In this document: one piece after another, positions 9,152 to 18,091 of the stretch
Layout of the letters: each line of letters begins with the position of its first letter
How positions within the stretch are numbered: position 1 is the stretch's first letter
Assembly: GCF_005144475.1 (NCBI RefSeq)
Contig: NZ_SWJZ01000112.1
Location: 1 to 37,070 of the forward strand
Direction of reading: 5' to 3'
Source: Rhodobacter capsulatus
Lineage (GTDB): Bacteria > Pseudomonadota > Alphaproteobacteria > Rhodobacterales > Rhodobacteraceae
Length of the DNA stretch: 37,070 bases
Notes under the pieces: model-generated
Told to the model about the DNA's origin: nothing
The model's input: the letters and a program-made list of their open reading frames with translations, nothing else
Databases searched by the model: none
Position numbers and translations under genes: made by a program

Positions 9152-11987
9152 CGACCATTGCCTCCCAGAGCACGGAGTTCGCCATGTAGTCGGCATCCCG
9201 GATCCTCAGTTTCGAGGGGCTGCCAGGAAAAGACAGCGACCAGGCGAGCGCCGGATCGCGCCCTTTCAGGGCCGGACAGGATGACTTGTCCGGGTCCAGA
9301 AGATAGAGCAGCAACAGCCCCCGTTTGCGGTCCGGTTGCAGACCGAGGGCCGCGTGACCAAACCCGAGGACGTGCCGGATCGCGGGCCCACCGGGCTCGT
9401 CTGGCGGCCCCTTGGCCTCATTGCGCTCGGCATCGCCGCGCCATGTCTCGCGTGTGAGAGCCAGCGCCGCTTCGTATTGTTCCTGCGTCAGATCGATAGT
9501 CTGATCGCGCGGCGAAATAAGGGTCTTGATGGAATAACGGTCCGTGTGAGCGCCAATGGCTGCCCGTTCGAGCATTCCGACCTTCGTTCCGCCGATTGCC
9601 CCTTCCGTTCCCTTTGCAGAGCCCACCAGCGCGACGGTCCAATTCGAGAGTTCTCCGGTTGCGCTCATCCTTTCGATGAAATCGGCGAGCATTGGCGGCA
9701 CGACGCGATAGGACTTCGAATGTGTCTGATAAGATCGGAGAAATGCCACAATCGGGATTGCCGGTACATTGCGCCAAAGGGCGCCATTCCAATTCTGCCC
9801 TTCTGGCAGAAAGTGCTGATCCTGCAACGGACGGCTTTCGCCCATCGAGGCCACGAAGCGTGATCCTGTCTCGAAATTTCGCTCGTGTTTTTCGTCGATC
9901 GGGAAAGACACGGTTTGCATCAGGCTGCCAGAATAGGTCAGATGCACCGGCTTTGCGGATCGCATCTTGGCCTTGGAGGTTACGGTGAGCGTATGGTGTG
10001 AGAGAACCCGCAAACCGAAATCCCGCGGCGTGGCGTTGATCGCCGCCATGTTGTCGAACTCTTCGCGCAACTCCTCTGCCGCGTCGGCAATATGTCCGAA
10101 CCATTGGATCATCTCGCCCGATGTGTAGAGCCGGCAGACATCGAGGTATTTGTCACGATAACCGAACCAGCGCCCCATCTGCATGAGCGTATCGTACATC
10201 TTTGTCGTGCGCATGAAGTAACTTGTGCAGAGCCCTTCCAGCGTAAGGCCTCGCGCCAATTTGTCTCCGCCGATGGCAATGACCTTCAGCCCCTTCTTGT
10301 CGTTCTCGGCATAATCGAGGGCATCCTTTGCCGATCCGTTGATCCCCCGGACCTCGATGTCCTGAAGCAGAAAGGGCAGAACGGCGCGGACCTCTGACCA
10401 TGTCACATCCTCGCCCTGCGGCACGTCCGGAAAGGCATCGCGCACCCGCGCCATCTCGGGATGGAAACGGGTCTCGAAATCGCTGCGCATAAGCGCATCG
10501 AGATTGGTCAGATCGATGTTGCGGTCATAGCGCCGGGCCATGTGTCGGATGAACTCCTCCACCTGAGCCACGATTTCGCCCTGCACGGAGGTGAACCGCG
10601 AAACGTGGATCAGCATGGAACTGTGCCTGTGCCCCTGTCCACGCACCTTGCGCACGGCGCAGGCAAACACGAAAGACCGTATGGCTTCCTGCAATGCGCG
10701 GGGCAGGACGCGTTCTCCGCCGATCCTGGGGCTCCATCCGTTCTTGTGCGTTGGCGGCATCCATTCCATGTGTTCGTCATCGTCGAGCCTGCGTGCGAGA
10801 GGCAAGTCCTCCGGAACCGACGAGGCAGACCCGAAGACTCGACCCGGCCCGATGTAGTTGGTCGGCGCACCCAGGCTGATGATGAATGCCGAGGGGAACA
10901 GGTCCGGTCCATGCTCGGCCGTGGCACTGCGTTCATGAATGAAGATGTTGGCGAAAGGCGTTGCCGTGTAGCCGACGTAAGCCTTTCTCGAGAAGGTATG
11001 CAGGACGCGACGGATCAGCCCGTTCAGAACCGTAGGCGAATGTTCGAGGTCGGGCTGGCCGTCGTCACCGATCGGCACCTCCCCGGTGTCCACGGATCCG
11101 TGGTCCGACTCGTCGTCGATGACAAGGGCAGGCAGGGCACTGACGATCCGCCGCCCCGTGTCCGGGTCCACGGCATCGGCGGCGTGGTTTTCCAGCCAGT
11201 AGACCAGCCGCTCGAGCACGTTCTTCTGCTTCTTGACCACGAAAAGCCAGGGGCGCTCCTCGGGCTTGACGTTCAGCTTGCGCGACGTCGCCGTGTCGAA
11301 ATCGCCCTTGTCCGACCGGTTCGTCGCGCAGTTCGGTTGCTGGGATTTGTCCTTGTCCAGTTCGCCGACGCCAACCAGGGGGAGGTGATCAACATTCACC
11401 AGGGTCGCGTATCCGAGGAAGCCCTCGTCAAGACGGATCTGCGTCTGCGCCCGGAGATTGTTGTGCAGACCCGCCAGCACAATGATGATCTTGTAACCCG
11501 CATCCGCCGCCTTGCAGATCAATCCGGTGTAGTTCCCGGTCTTGCCCGATTGCACATGCCCGACAACCAGACCGCGGCGATCCCAGTTTCCCGGACGCAA
11601 CGGATCTTCAAGGTTGCCGAGAACCTCGTCGGTCGATTTGTCCAGAGCATCCAGCGCCTTCCACGGAAGCTTTTCTTCCATGTATTCGGAATAGCGGCGC
11701 CAGTAACGCCAACCCTTCTTGCGGTCCGCGTTCAACCAGGGCTCGTGCCCGTCTTCGGCAACCAGCGAGGCGTTCTTGCCGATCCCGTGACTGGACCGCC
11801 GGATCATTTCGTCAATAACGGCTTCCCTGTCGACATTCTCGAACAACTCCGGGTCGATCATCTCGACCTTGCGCAAGACGCTGTCGATCAGGTCCGCCGT
11901 GACCAGCTCTCCGGTCTTTTCGATCTGGCGGCGGACAAAAGGCTCGCTGGCCTTCAGGATGTCAGCAAAATCCCTGCTCTCCGACAT
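9138..11987 (-). CDS. Z1 domain helicase-like protein (MZA system)
   Basis: This 949-residue protein is a superfamily 2-type ATPase with a Z1 domain. Walker A is GHVQSGKTGNYTG (residues 143-155), motif II LVIDDESDHG (288-297), motif III YVGYTATPFANIF (337-349), a motif V-like GGDKLARGLTLEG (573-585) and a motif VI-like QMGRWFGYR (603-611). The GRWFGYR and TATPFAN strings are typical of Z1 proteins. ATG 11987 follows AAGGAAAGG, 16 bp after the ATPase gene ends. It is the third gene of the operon and would act as the DNA translocase or helicase that works with the MutL-like ATPase and the downstream nuclease. Confidence 0.92.
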   Translation of the reverse strand: MSESRDFADILKASEPFVRRQIEKTGELVTADLIDSVLRKVEMIDPELFENVDREAVIDEMIRRSSHGIGKNASLVAEDGHEPWLNADRKKGWRYWRRYSEYMEEKLPWKALDALDKSTDEVLGNLEDPLRPGNWDRRGLVVGHVQSGKTGNYTGLICKAADAGYKIIIVLAGLHNNLRAQTQIRLDEGFLGYATLVNVDHLPLVGVGELDKDKSQQPNCATNRSDKGDFDTATSRKLNVKPEERPWLFVVKKQKNVLERLVYWLENHAADAVDPDTGRRIVSALPALVIDDESDHGSVDTGEVPIGDDGQPDLEHSPTVLNGLIRRVLHTFSRKAYVGYTATPFANIFIHERSATAEHGPDLFPSAFIISLGAPTNYIGPGRVFGSASSVPEDLPLARRLDDDEHMEWMPPTHKNGWSPRIGGERVLPRALQEAIRSFVFACAVRKVRGQGHRHSSMLIHVSRFTSVQGEIVAQVEEFIRHMARRYDRNIDLTNLDALMRSDFETRFHPEMARVRDAFPDVPQGEDVTWSEVRAVLPFLLQDIEVRGINGSAKDALDYAENDKKGLKVIAIGGDKLARGLTLEGLCTSYFMRTTKMYDTLMQMGRWFGYRDKYLDVCRLYTSGEMIQWFGHIADAAEELREEFDNMAAINATPRDFGLRVLSHHTLTVTSKAKMRSAKPVHLTYSGSLMQTVSFPIDEKHERNFETGSRFVASMGESRPLQDQHFLPEGQNWNGALWRNVPAIPIVAFLRSYQTHSKSYRVVPPMLADFIERMSATGELSNWTVALVGSAKGTEGAIGGTKVGMLERAAIGAHTDRYSIKTLISPRDQTIDLTQEQYEAALALTRETWRGDAERNEAKGPPDEPGGPAIRHVLGFGHAALGLQPDRKRGLLLLYLLDPDKSSCPALKGRDPALAWSLSFPGSPSKLRIRDADYMANSVLWEAMVDDVV

Positions 11988-12003
11988 GCTCGATGGCCTT
12001 TCC

Positions 12004-13512
12004 TTATTTGCTTCCCAGACCTGCGATCAGATCGGGGCGTTTGTCGAATGGCCGGGTTCGCGACAGTCGCTCCCGAGCCTCTGTCTCACTCAGGCCACGC
12101 GACTGCACCAGTGCATCGAACATGGCCTCCATCATCTCGACCAGGGCCGGATCGGCCTCATCCTCCAGAATGCTCACCGGAGGCTCGTCATCCGCGGCCG
12201 TGTCCAGCCAGATCCGTTGCACCGGAACGGTCGCTTCGACCAACCGCAGCAACGCCTCGATATCCCGGGCCAGCGGACCGGCACGGTCCATCACCGAGCG
12301 GTAGAGGTCATGCTTGCGTGACAGCCGATACGCGGTGGCGCCGGAGGGCCGTTTGATGGCCTCCCAGATATCGGGCATGCCCTCCTTGCTCTCGGCCCCG
12401 TCGGACACCAGCCGACCGCGAAACGCATAGACTGTCCGCGCAATCTCGCGGGCCTCCCGGGCAAGACGCAACAGTTGCGGTCTCAGGCGGACGGGCGGGC
12501 TGGCGGTGGATTTCAGGACGTTGATGTTCCATTCGCTGTCCATGGTATTCGGAATATCCAGCCGGATCCTGGCGAGGCGATGCGCTTCATCCCGGGGCCA
12601 CTGGCGCCCGCGCTCGCCGAGCCGCAGCCAACCGGACACCGCAAGCAGCCGCCTGTTGCGATAGATGTGAAACCCCTGCTGCGAGGTCCATCCGTCCGGA
12701 CCGGCCGCCGCTTCGAACTCTGCCGAGGTCTCGAACCTGTCCTTGTGCGGCAGGACGTGCATCTGAACCCGGACCTCGGGCGCGCCGAGAAGGGAATACT
12801 CGAGACTTTCAAGGCGTTTCGACAGGTTGCCCGTCAGGAACGGGTCCCAAGGTTTGACACGCTTGCCGTTGAGTTTCAGGTCGATCTGCCCCGAAGCCGT
12901 CCCGATGAGGCGGTGGAACACCATGGCGAGGTGCCGTTCGAGTGTTTCGAGAGCCTCGAACAGGTCATCGCTGGTGAACCCGGGAGTGACGATCCGGTCT
13001 AGGTCCTCCCACAGAACAACTGTCCCCGGGGCGTCAGCATGGCCAATGCCCAGCCGTTCCTCCGACCCCGGACGCGGCCCCTCGATCATCGGCCAGTCGC
13101 CTCCGGCCACGCCCTCGAGCACGTCGAGGTCCCACCGAAGGCAGGCTGGCGCTCTGCCGGACCGGCGCGAATGCACCGTAAGCGCCCGCGCCTGCGAGAA
13201 GCTGGCCGTCTTCAACCCCATCCCGAACCGTCCGAGATCATCCGCGCGCCGCGTATGGCGCGGATCGCGGGCGCCCAGCTGCATGGCCTTTTCCAGTTCG
13301 GCATCATCCATGCCGCAACCATCATCGGTGATCCGGATCCAGCTGTCGGTTCCCGCCCACTCGACGTGGACATCCACGGTTCTTGCCCCGGCGGAAATCG
13401 AGTTGTCGATGATGTCGGCGACCGCTGTTGCGGTGGTGTAGCCGAGGCCGCGCAGGGACTCGATCAACATCCCGGCCCGCGGAGGTGCGTTGCGTGTCTT
13501 GATGTTGGACAT
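12004..13512 (-). CDS. MutL/MORC-like GHKL ATPase (MZA system)
   Basis: This 502-residue protein has an N-terminal GHKL (Hsp90/MutL/histidine-kinase) ATP-binding domain: ATAVADIIDNSISAGA (28-43, with D36 and N37), DDGCGMDD (63-70) and DLGRFGMGLKTASFS (92-106). The rest fits the transducer and C-terminal region of the MutL-like ATPases that Iyer and colleagues (2008) linked to restriction-modification operons and to the origin of eukaryotic MORC proteins. It supplies the M of MZA. Its ATG follows the stop of the sigma-like gene with no gap (TGAATG), so its translation is probably coupled to that gene. The predicted role is an ATP-driven clamp that joins target recognition to the Z1 and nuclease subunits. 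No endonuclease motif of the DQHA(X)2E type is visible. Confidence 0.9.
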   Translation of the reverse strand: MSNIKTRNAPPRAGMLIESLRGLGYTTATAVADIIDNSISAGARTVDVHVEWAGTDSWIRITDDGCGMDDAELEKAMQLGARDPRHTRRADDLGRFGMGLKTASFSQARALTVHSRRSGRAPACLRWDLDVLEGVAGGDWPMIEGPRPGSEERLGIGHADAPGTVVLWEDLDRIVTPGFTSDDLFEALETLERHLAMVFHRLIGTASGQIDLKLNGKRVKPWDPFLTGNLSKRLESLEYSLLGAPEVRVQMHVLPHKDRFETSAEFEAAAGPDGWTSQQGFHIYRNRRLLAVSGWLRLGERGRQWPRDEAHRLARIRLDIPNTMDSEWNINVLKSTASPPVRLRPQLLRLAREAREIARTVYAFRGRLVSDGAESKEGMPDIWEAIKRPSGATAYRLSRKHDLYRSVMDRAGPLARDIEALLRLVEATVPVQRIWLDTAADDEPPVSILEDEADPALVEMMEAMFDALVQSRGLSETEARERLSRTRPFDKRPDLIAGLGSK

Positions 13513-15870
13513 TCAGATCAGGTTCCTGAGCAACCGTTGATTGGTCCGATGCCCGATTTCGGCCAGTCGCTTTGCCTCGATCTGCCGGATGCGCTCGCGC
13601 GTGACACCATGGATGGCCCCCAATTCCTCGAGGGTCATCTCGTCCTCGCCGCGCAGCCCGAAACGGCGAACGATCACATCCGCGGCGCGCTCCGGCATGT
13701 CGGCCAGAAAATGCTCTATGATTTCAGTGCGTTGCCTGGCGAGGACGTGACGGAACTGCGGAGAATCCACGTCCAGACAATCGTGAACCATTTCTTCGAA
13801 TGGAACCGGTCTTCTGGGAATGCGCCTGATCTCCCTGATGGTTTCTGGCGGGATCTCCATTTCTTCCGAAATCACCGAGATGATGGCCTCTGCCGACAAC
13901 TGCTGCGAGATACCTTCCTCGAGCCGGTCGACCTTTCGCAAAACGATTGCGCGATGCGACGGGACGCGAACCAGCGAACCGGTGTCGTCCAGCGCCCGGG
14001 TGATCGATTGTCGAACGCCGAATTGGCAATAGGTCATGAACCGATTGCCGCGATCCGGTTCGAACAGATCGATGGATCGCATCAAACCGAACACTCCGTC
14101 ATGAACCATATCCTCGATGTCATCGACAGGGGCTTCTCGCCTGCTGGCCTGGCGGCGGACAAGCGCAAGGTGCTCGAGCAGGATCTCGCGCCGAAAATTT
14201 TCCCGCGCGCGCAGCGAGGCTTCGATCCGATGCCGGACATCGTCCAGCTCGGGGTTGGCACGAAGGCCCTGCGCGATCAGATCCACCGCATCCCTCGAGA
14301 GTTTCAGTGCCGACACGGCACTCAACGCGTATGCGCGTTGTTCGGCGGTGACTGCACCATCCTCCAGCATCGTCTGATAGCCAACGAGGCAGGAGAGTGA
14401 CGCAGAAAGGACCTCTCCGTCCGGCGTTTGCCGACCATGTTGTACGTCGAGGTCAGTCAGCAGACTGGGGGGCACGGAACCGGCCTCGACCTTTTCTCCG
14501 AGCATGACCACCACGGACACAAGCGTTTCGTTGCTGACAAGCGCGCGGCACATATCTTGTTGGCTGGCAGACAATTCCCGGAACAATCGTGCCTCTGCGC
14601 GGGCTGACAACGGCTTGAATTCCACCCCTGGACGCATGTTGGACCCGTTGCAGATGCACGCCAGCAGATCCGCCACATCCTCGGGGTCCGAAGGATGCCC
14701 GGCAACGAAAACCTCGCAACTCTCGTCCTCACACGGCATCAAGCCGAGGTTTGTAAGTTCGTGAACCAGATTGCCACGCACGGTTTCCGCGTCGAAGAAC
14801 CCGCGAATATCCCCGATCAGTGTATCGACATCCTCACCATTGCAGGTGCCTGCCGCAAGCACGCGCTCCACCCACGCCATCAGGGCGCTTTCGGAAATGG
14901 CGTGAAAGCGCGTCGTTGGCGCCGTCGCATGGGGCGCCGATTTGCGCCCGGTCCGAACATCGAGGTAGGATCGGAATGTGGCCCCGTCAGCAAACTCCGC
15001 CGTCTGTGGCAAGGGGCCGACCACATCTTCGGCATCGATCCGGAAGCCGCCACGGCGGAGGTCATCGAACTCCAGCTCGGCACCGTCCTCATCTCCAAGG
15101 CGCGTGACCCGACCTTGCACGGCGTCGAAGGACGCAACGTAGTCATCGCGTTCGAGGTCGCGGTGGAAGTCCTCGGCTTCTTCCTCTCCGTCGAAATCCA
15201 GATCCAGATCGTCGAAGGCGAAAATGTCGTCTGTGGCTTCCTTGACAGGTTTAGACACGGGGAGGACCGCTGTCGAAAGGTCCGGCCGCACATCGTCGGG
15301 CGCGACAAAGCTCTCCGGCAAAAGGCTTCGCAGCAGCCCGGCCACCATTGCGTGACCATTCTCCGCAGCTCGGTCGTGGGGTTTCTTGCCCTCGAAGTTC
15401 ATCGCGGCGGGGTTGGCGCCCGCCTTGATCAGCTGATCGCAGAATTGCAGTCGCCCCTGCGACGCGCAGATATGTAAAGGGGTGTCCCCCTTGGCGTCGA
15501 TGGCCCCGACGCGTCCGGCCGCAATGAGCGCGGATACCGCCCCGGGCTTGCCTTGAACGAGACCGACCAATTCCTTGATGGTCAGCGCCTCGTGAATGGA
15601 ACTGTGCGACGAAACCGAGGCATGACCCGCCTCACGGCTCTCCAGTTCGTCCGCAAGGTCGTGATGTCCCGCCTCGCGCGCCCTTTGAGATGCTCTTCGC
15701 CCCTCTTCGTCCAAGGTCGATGCACTATGACCAAGCTCGAGAAGCCGCATCACGACGCGCGACCGACCTTTACGTGCGGCATCATGGAGGGGAAATGCGG
15801 CATTCGTCATCGCGGCGGGAACGCTGCCCCCGATACCCGTCAGACAAATGTCCTCAGTTGCCAAACCCAC
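13513..15870 (-). CDS. ankyrin-repeat sigma-70-like protein, first gene of the MZA operon
   Basis: This protein of about 785 residues has three parts. The first 185 residues contain ankyrin repeats, the clearest being GDTPLHICASQGRLQFCDQL and the following KAGANP unit. The middle 370 residues start with an acidic stretch (IFAFDDLDLDFDGEEEAEDF) and match nothing I can name. The last 230 residues are a sigma-70 core: region 2 (MVHDGVFGLMRSIDLFEP, then GNRFMTYCQFGVRQSITRAL), region 3, and a region 4 helix-turn-helix (TLEELGAIHGVTRERIRQIE). GTG 15870 is chosen because GGCAGGG lies 6 nt before it. TTG 15885 is too close to the candidate -10 element, and ATG 15810 lacks a good ribosome-binding site. 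The product may direct transcription of its own operon or sense phage through the ankyrin part; both are inference. Confidence 0.82.
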   Translation of the reverse strand: MGLATEDICLTGIGGSVPAAMTNAAFPLHDAARKGRSRVVMRLLELGHSASTLDEEGRRASQRAREAGHHDLADELESREAGHASVSSHSSIHEALTIKELVGLVQGKPGAVSALIAAGRVGAIDAKGDTPLHICASQGRLQFCDQLIKAGANPAAMNFEGKKPHDRAAENGHAMVAGLLRSLLPESFVAPDDVRPDLSTAVLPVSKPVKEATDDIFAFDDLDLDFDGEEEAEDFHRDLERDDYVASFDAVQGRVTRLGDEDGAELEFDDLRRGGFRIDAEDVVGPLPQTAEFADGATFRSYLDVRTGRKSAPHATAPTTRFHAISESALMAWVERVLAAGTCNGEDVDTLIGDIRGFFDAETVRGNLVHELTNLGLMPCEDESCEVFVAGHPSDPEDVADLLACICNGSNMRPGVEFKPLSARAEARLFRELSASQQDMCRALVSNETLVSVVVMLGEKVEAGSVPPSLLTDLDVQHGRQTPDGEVLSASLSCLVGYQTMLEDGAVTAEQRAYALSAVSALKLSRDAVDLIAQGLRANPELDDVRHRIEASLRARENFRREILLEHLALVRRQASRREAPVDDIEDMVHDGVFGLMRSIDLFEPDRGNRFMTYCQFGVRQSITRALDDTGSLVRVPSHRAIVLRKVDRLEEGISQQLSAEAIISVISEEMEIPPETIREIRRIPRRPVPFEEMVHDCLDVDSPQFRHVLARQRTEIIEHFLADMPERAADVIVRRFGLRGEDEMTLEELGAIHGVTRERIRQIEAKRLAEIGHRTNQRLLRNLI

Positions 15871-15890
15871 GATGTACCCTGCCAATCTCG

Positions 15891-15896
15891 AGTATA
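15891..15896 (-). promoter_or_regulatory. candidate -10 element of the MZA operon
   Basis: On the minus strand this reads TATACT, close to the sigma-70 consensus, just upstream of the sigma-like gene. A TTAACA at 15917-15922 could be the -35 element, but the spacer would be 20 nt, which is long. The leader to GTG 15870 would be short. Confidence 0.35.
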
Positions 15897-16052
15897 GTTA
15901 ACTGATCCTTGCGCGATGTTAAGCCAAAATCGGGCGAATCAAGAACCACCCTATGGCGATTTCAAGCCGTGATTTTCACCTGTTCCATCCAACCATTCAT
16001 CCAGCCCGTGTCTCTCGTGTTGAAACGCGACTGCGCTCAGCCCCGAGACCGG

Positions 16053-16511
16053 TCAGACAAAGCCAATCTCTCGGTGACGACTCCCATTGTGCGGGGCGTC
16101 CGTGACAAAATCTGTCACCTCATCAAGGATGTGCTCTGGCACCAAACGCCCGATCGCACATTCCCACACGACCAAGACCCGCCAGCCTGCCGCAAGCAGC
16201 GCATCGAGATTGGCTTTGTCGCGAGCGACATTCGACTGAAACTTGGTCTGCCAGAAATCGATATTGGTTGCCGGTGTGCTCGCCTTCGGGCACCTTTCGT
16301 GTCTGTGCCAGAAACAGCCACGCACCTCGATCACGACACGCCATTTCGGTAGCACGATATCCGGCCGACCGGGAAGGCGCGGATCATGGGTGCGAAACCG
16401 GAAGCCACGCGCGTGCAAGGCGCGTCGCAACAGAAGCTCCGGCTTCGTGTTTGCGCCCTTGATCCCTGACATCATTCGGGACCGGGTCTGTTTGTCCACC
16501 ACGTCGACCAT
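16053..16511 (-). CDS. vsr: very short patch repair endonuclease Vsr
   Basis: This 152-residue protein is a full-length Vsr. It has the TRSRMMSGIKGANTKPELLL start, the catalytic region LPGRPDIVLPKWRVVIEVRG with the metal-binding Asp of PDIV, the zinc-site and catalytic segment GCFWHRHERC, and the ending GWRVLVVWEC. Vsr nicks beside the T of T:G mismatches produced when 5-methylcytosine deaminates, starting repair that prevents C-to-T mutation at methylated sites. It is divergent from the cytosine methyltransferase gene with starts only 86 bp apart, which is the expected partnership. The C-terminal tail after EVTDFVTDAPHNG is short and unremarkable. Confidence 0.95.
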   Translation of the reverse strand: MVDVVDKQTRSRMMSGIKGANTKPELLLRRALHARGFRFRTHDPRLPGRPDIVLPKWRVVIEVRGCFWHRHERCPKASTPATNIDFWQTKFQSNVARDKANLDALLAAGWRVLVVWECAIGRLVPEHILDEVTDFVTDAPHNGSRHREIGFV

Positions 16512-16597
16512 GCGGTAAATCTATCAGGCGGAACTGCCATTTCCATATGGCGCCTGGCGCGAAACCTGGTAGAGGTTGCCGCCGGAAGGACCAGCCC
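16512..16597. promoter_or_regulatory. divergent vsr/methyltransferase promoter region
   Basis: This 86-bp region must hold both promoters. It contains two CCTGG pentamers (16553-16557 and 16565-16569), 12 bp apart, and an 8-bp palindrome CCATATGG (16543-16550). CCWGG is the site of Dcm-type enzymes, so methylation or binding of these sites could feed back on the two genes. The target of this methyltransferase is not known. Confidence 0.45.
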
Positions 16598-18091
16598 ATG
16601 TCAAGGAACTTTGCCATCGTCGACTTGTTTGCCGGCCCCGGTGGGCTCGGCGAAGGCTTGTCCCGGGCAGGGCGCGATTCGAACGGTCGGATGAAGATTC
16701 ACCTGTCCGTTGAAATGGATGACCACGCGGTTCAGACCCTGCGGTTGCGGGCATTTCTTCGTTTCTTCGAGGTATTTCCCGACGAATATTACGCCGCCCT
16801 CAAATCGGGAAAAGGTCTGCCGGATTGGTGCAACACATATCCGGCGGAATGGAAACGCGCCGAATCTGAAGTGCGGCAACGTGTACTCGGCGCCGATGGG
16901 GTCTTCGACGAACTGTCCGTCGAATTGGACCGGGTGCGGGAAACGCACCACGGCGATACCATCCTGATCGGCGGCCCACCCTGTCAGGCCTATTCTCTCG
17001 CCGGGCGGTCGCGGAACAAGGGCAAGGCGGATTACGTCCTCGAAAACGATGCCCGCCATTACCTCTACCGGGAATATGTCGCGATTCTAAAGCGGCTCCG
17101 CCCCGCGGCCTTCGTGATGGAAAACGTCAAGGGCATGTTGTCCAGCCATGTCGATGGAGGGGGCATCTTCCATCGCGTGCTCGACGACCTCGAAAGCGCC
17201 GGCGACGGGTATCGCCTCCTGCCGCTGACCAGACCGATCCCGATGGACGGCCATCGCGCCGAAGCAAGGGACTTCCTGATCCGCACCGAAGAACATGGTG
17301 TGCCTCAAGCACGTCATCGTGTCATAATTCTCGGAATTCGCTCGGACCTCGCAGGCAACCTTCCGGTCGGCCAGATACCCTTGGGCAACCCTCAGGTTCC
17401 GGTTTCGGTCAATGAAGCGATCCGGGGCCTGTGGATGCTGCGCAGTGGCCTCAGCCGCAACGACACTACGGCGGGATGGCAGGAAACAGTGCGCGATCAG
17501 GCCGCTCGTATTGCCGCCGCCGATGGCATCCCGGACGAGGTCCGCGCCATTGCACAGGCGATCGAAATGGCCAACGACCTACCCGAGTTGCGCCAAAGCA
17601 GTTGGCGTGGTGAGACCGCGGGTATGCCGGAGCATCTGCGGGCATGGTTTGCGGACGCGAGGCTGAGAACGACCCTGCATCACGACACGCGCGGACATAT
17701 CCCGGACGACCTCGGACGCTACATGTTCTCGGCCGCTTGGACACGCACGTTCGGCCGCACTCCGACGCTGGAACAATTCCCGGCCTTTCTGCAACCCGAG
17801 CACCGCAATCGGGCAACAGGGGCCTTTGCTGATCGCTTTCGAACGCAAGCCGCAGATCGCCCTTCAACGACGGTAACGAGCCACATTGCCAAGGATGGGC
17901 ACTATTTCATTCATCCGGATCCACGCCAATGCCGATCCCTGACCGTGCGTGAAGCCGCGCGCCTGCAGACGTTCCCCGACAACTACTTTTTCTGCGGGCC
18001 ACGTACGAAGCAGTACCATCAGGTTGGAAACGCGGTTCCCCCTTATCTGGCTTACCAGATCGGTCATGCTCTGCTCCGGCTCATAGGTTGA
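16598..18091 (+). CDS. dcm: DNA (cytosine-5) methyltransferase
   Basis: This 497-residue protein has the ordered motifs of C5 methyltransferases: I DLFAGPGGLGEGL (SAM binding), IV GGPPCQAYSLAG with the catalytic Cys, VI VMENVKGM, VIII QARHRVIILGI, IX RSLTVREAARLQTFPDNY and X QVGNAVPPYLA. The long segment between VIII and IX (about 200 residues) is the target-recognition domain, whose site cannot be read by eye. ATG 16598 is chosen because GGAAGGA lies 7 nt before it; an ATG at 16547 lacks such a site. With vsr and the MZA operon next door, it probably marks host DNA so that the MZA proteins spare it. It could also be a solitary methylase with Vsr. Confidence 0.94.
   Translation: MSRNFAIVDLFAGPGGLGEGLSRAGRDSNGRMKIHLSVEMDDHAVQTLRLRAFLRFFEVFPDEYYAALKSGKGLPDWCNTYPAEWKRAESEVRQRVLGADGVFDELSVELDRVRETHHGDTILIGGPPCQAYSLAGRSRNKGKADYVLENDARHYLYREYVAILKRLRPAAFVMENVKGMLSSHVDGGGIFHRVLDDLESAGDGYRLLPLTRPIPMDGHRAEARDFLIRTEEHGVPQARHRVIILGIRSDLAGNLPVGQIPLGNPQVPVSVNEAIRGLWMLRSGLSRNDTTAGWQETVRDQAARIAAADGIPDEVRAIAQAIEMANDLPELRQSSWRGETAGMPEHLRAWFADARLRTTLHHDTRGHIPDDLGRYMFSAAWTRTFGRTPTLEQFPAFLQPEHRNRATGAFADRFRTQAADRPSTTVTSHIAKDGHYFIHPDPRQCRSLTVREAARLQTFPDNYFFCGPRTKQYHQVGNAVPPYLAYQIGHALLRLIG

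Noticed and set aside
10461-12356. 631-codon open frame on the plus strand
   Set aside because: It is antisense to the Z1 and MutL-like ATPase genes, whose motifs are complete. The translation is Arg/His/Pro-rich with no domain, as expected of a GC-rich shadow frame.
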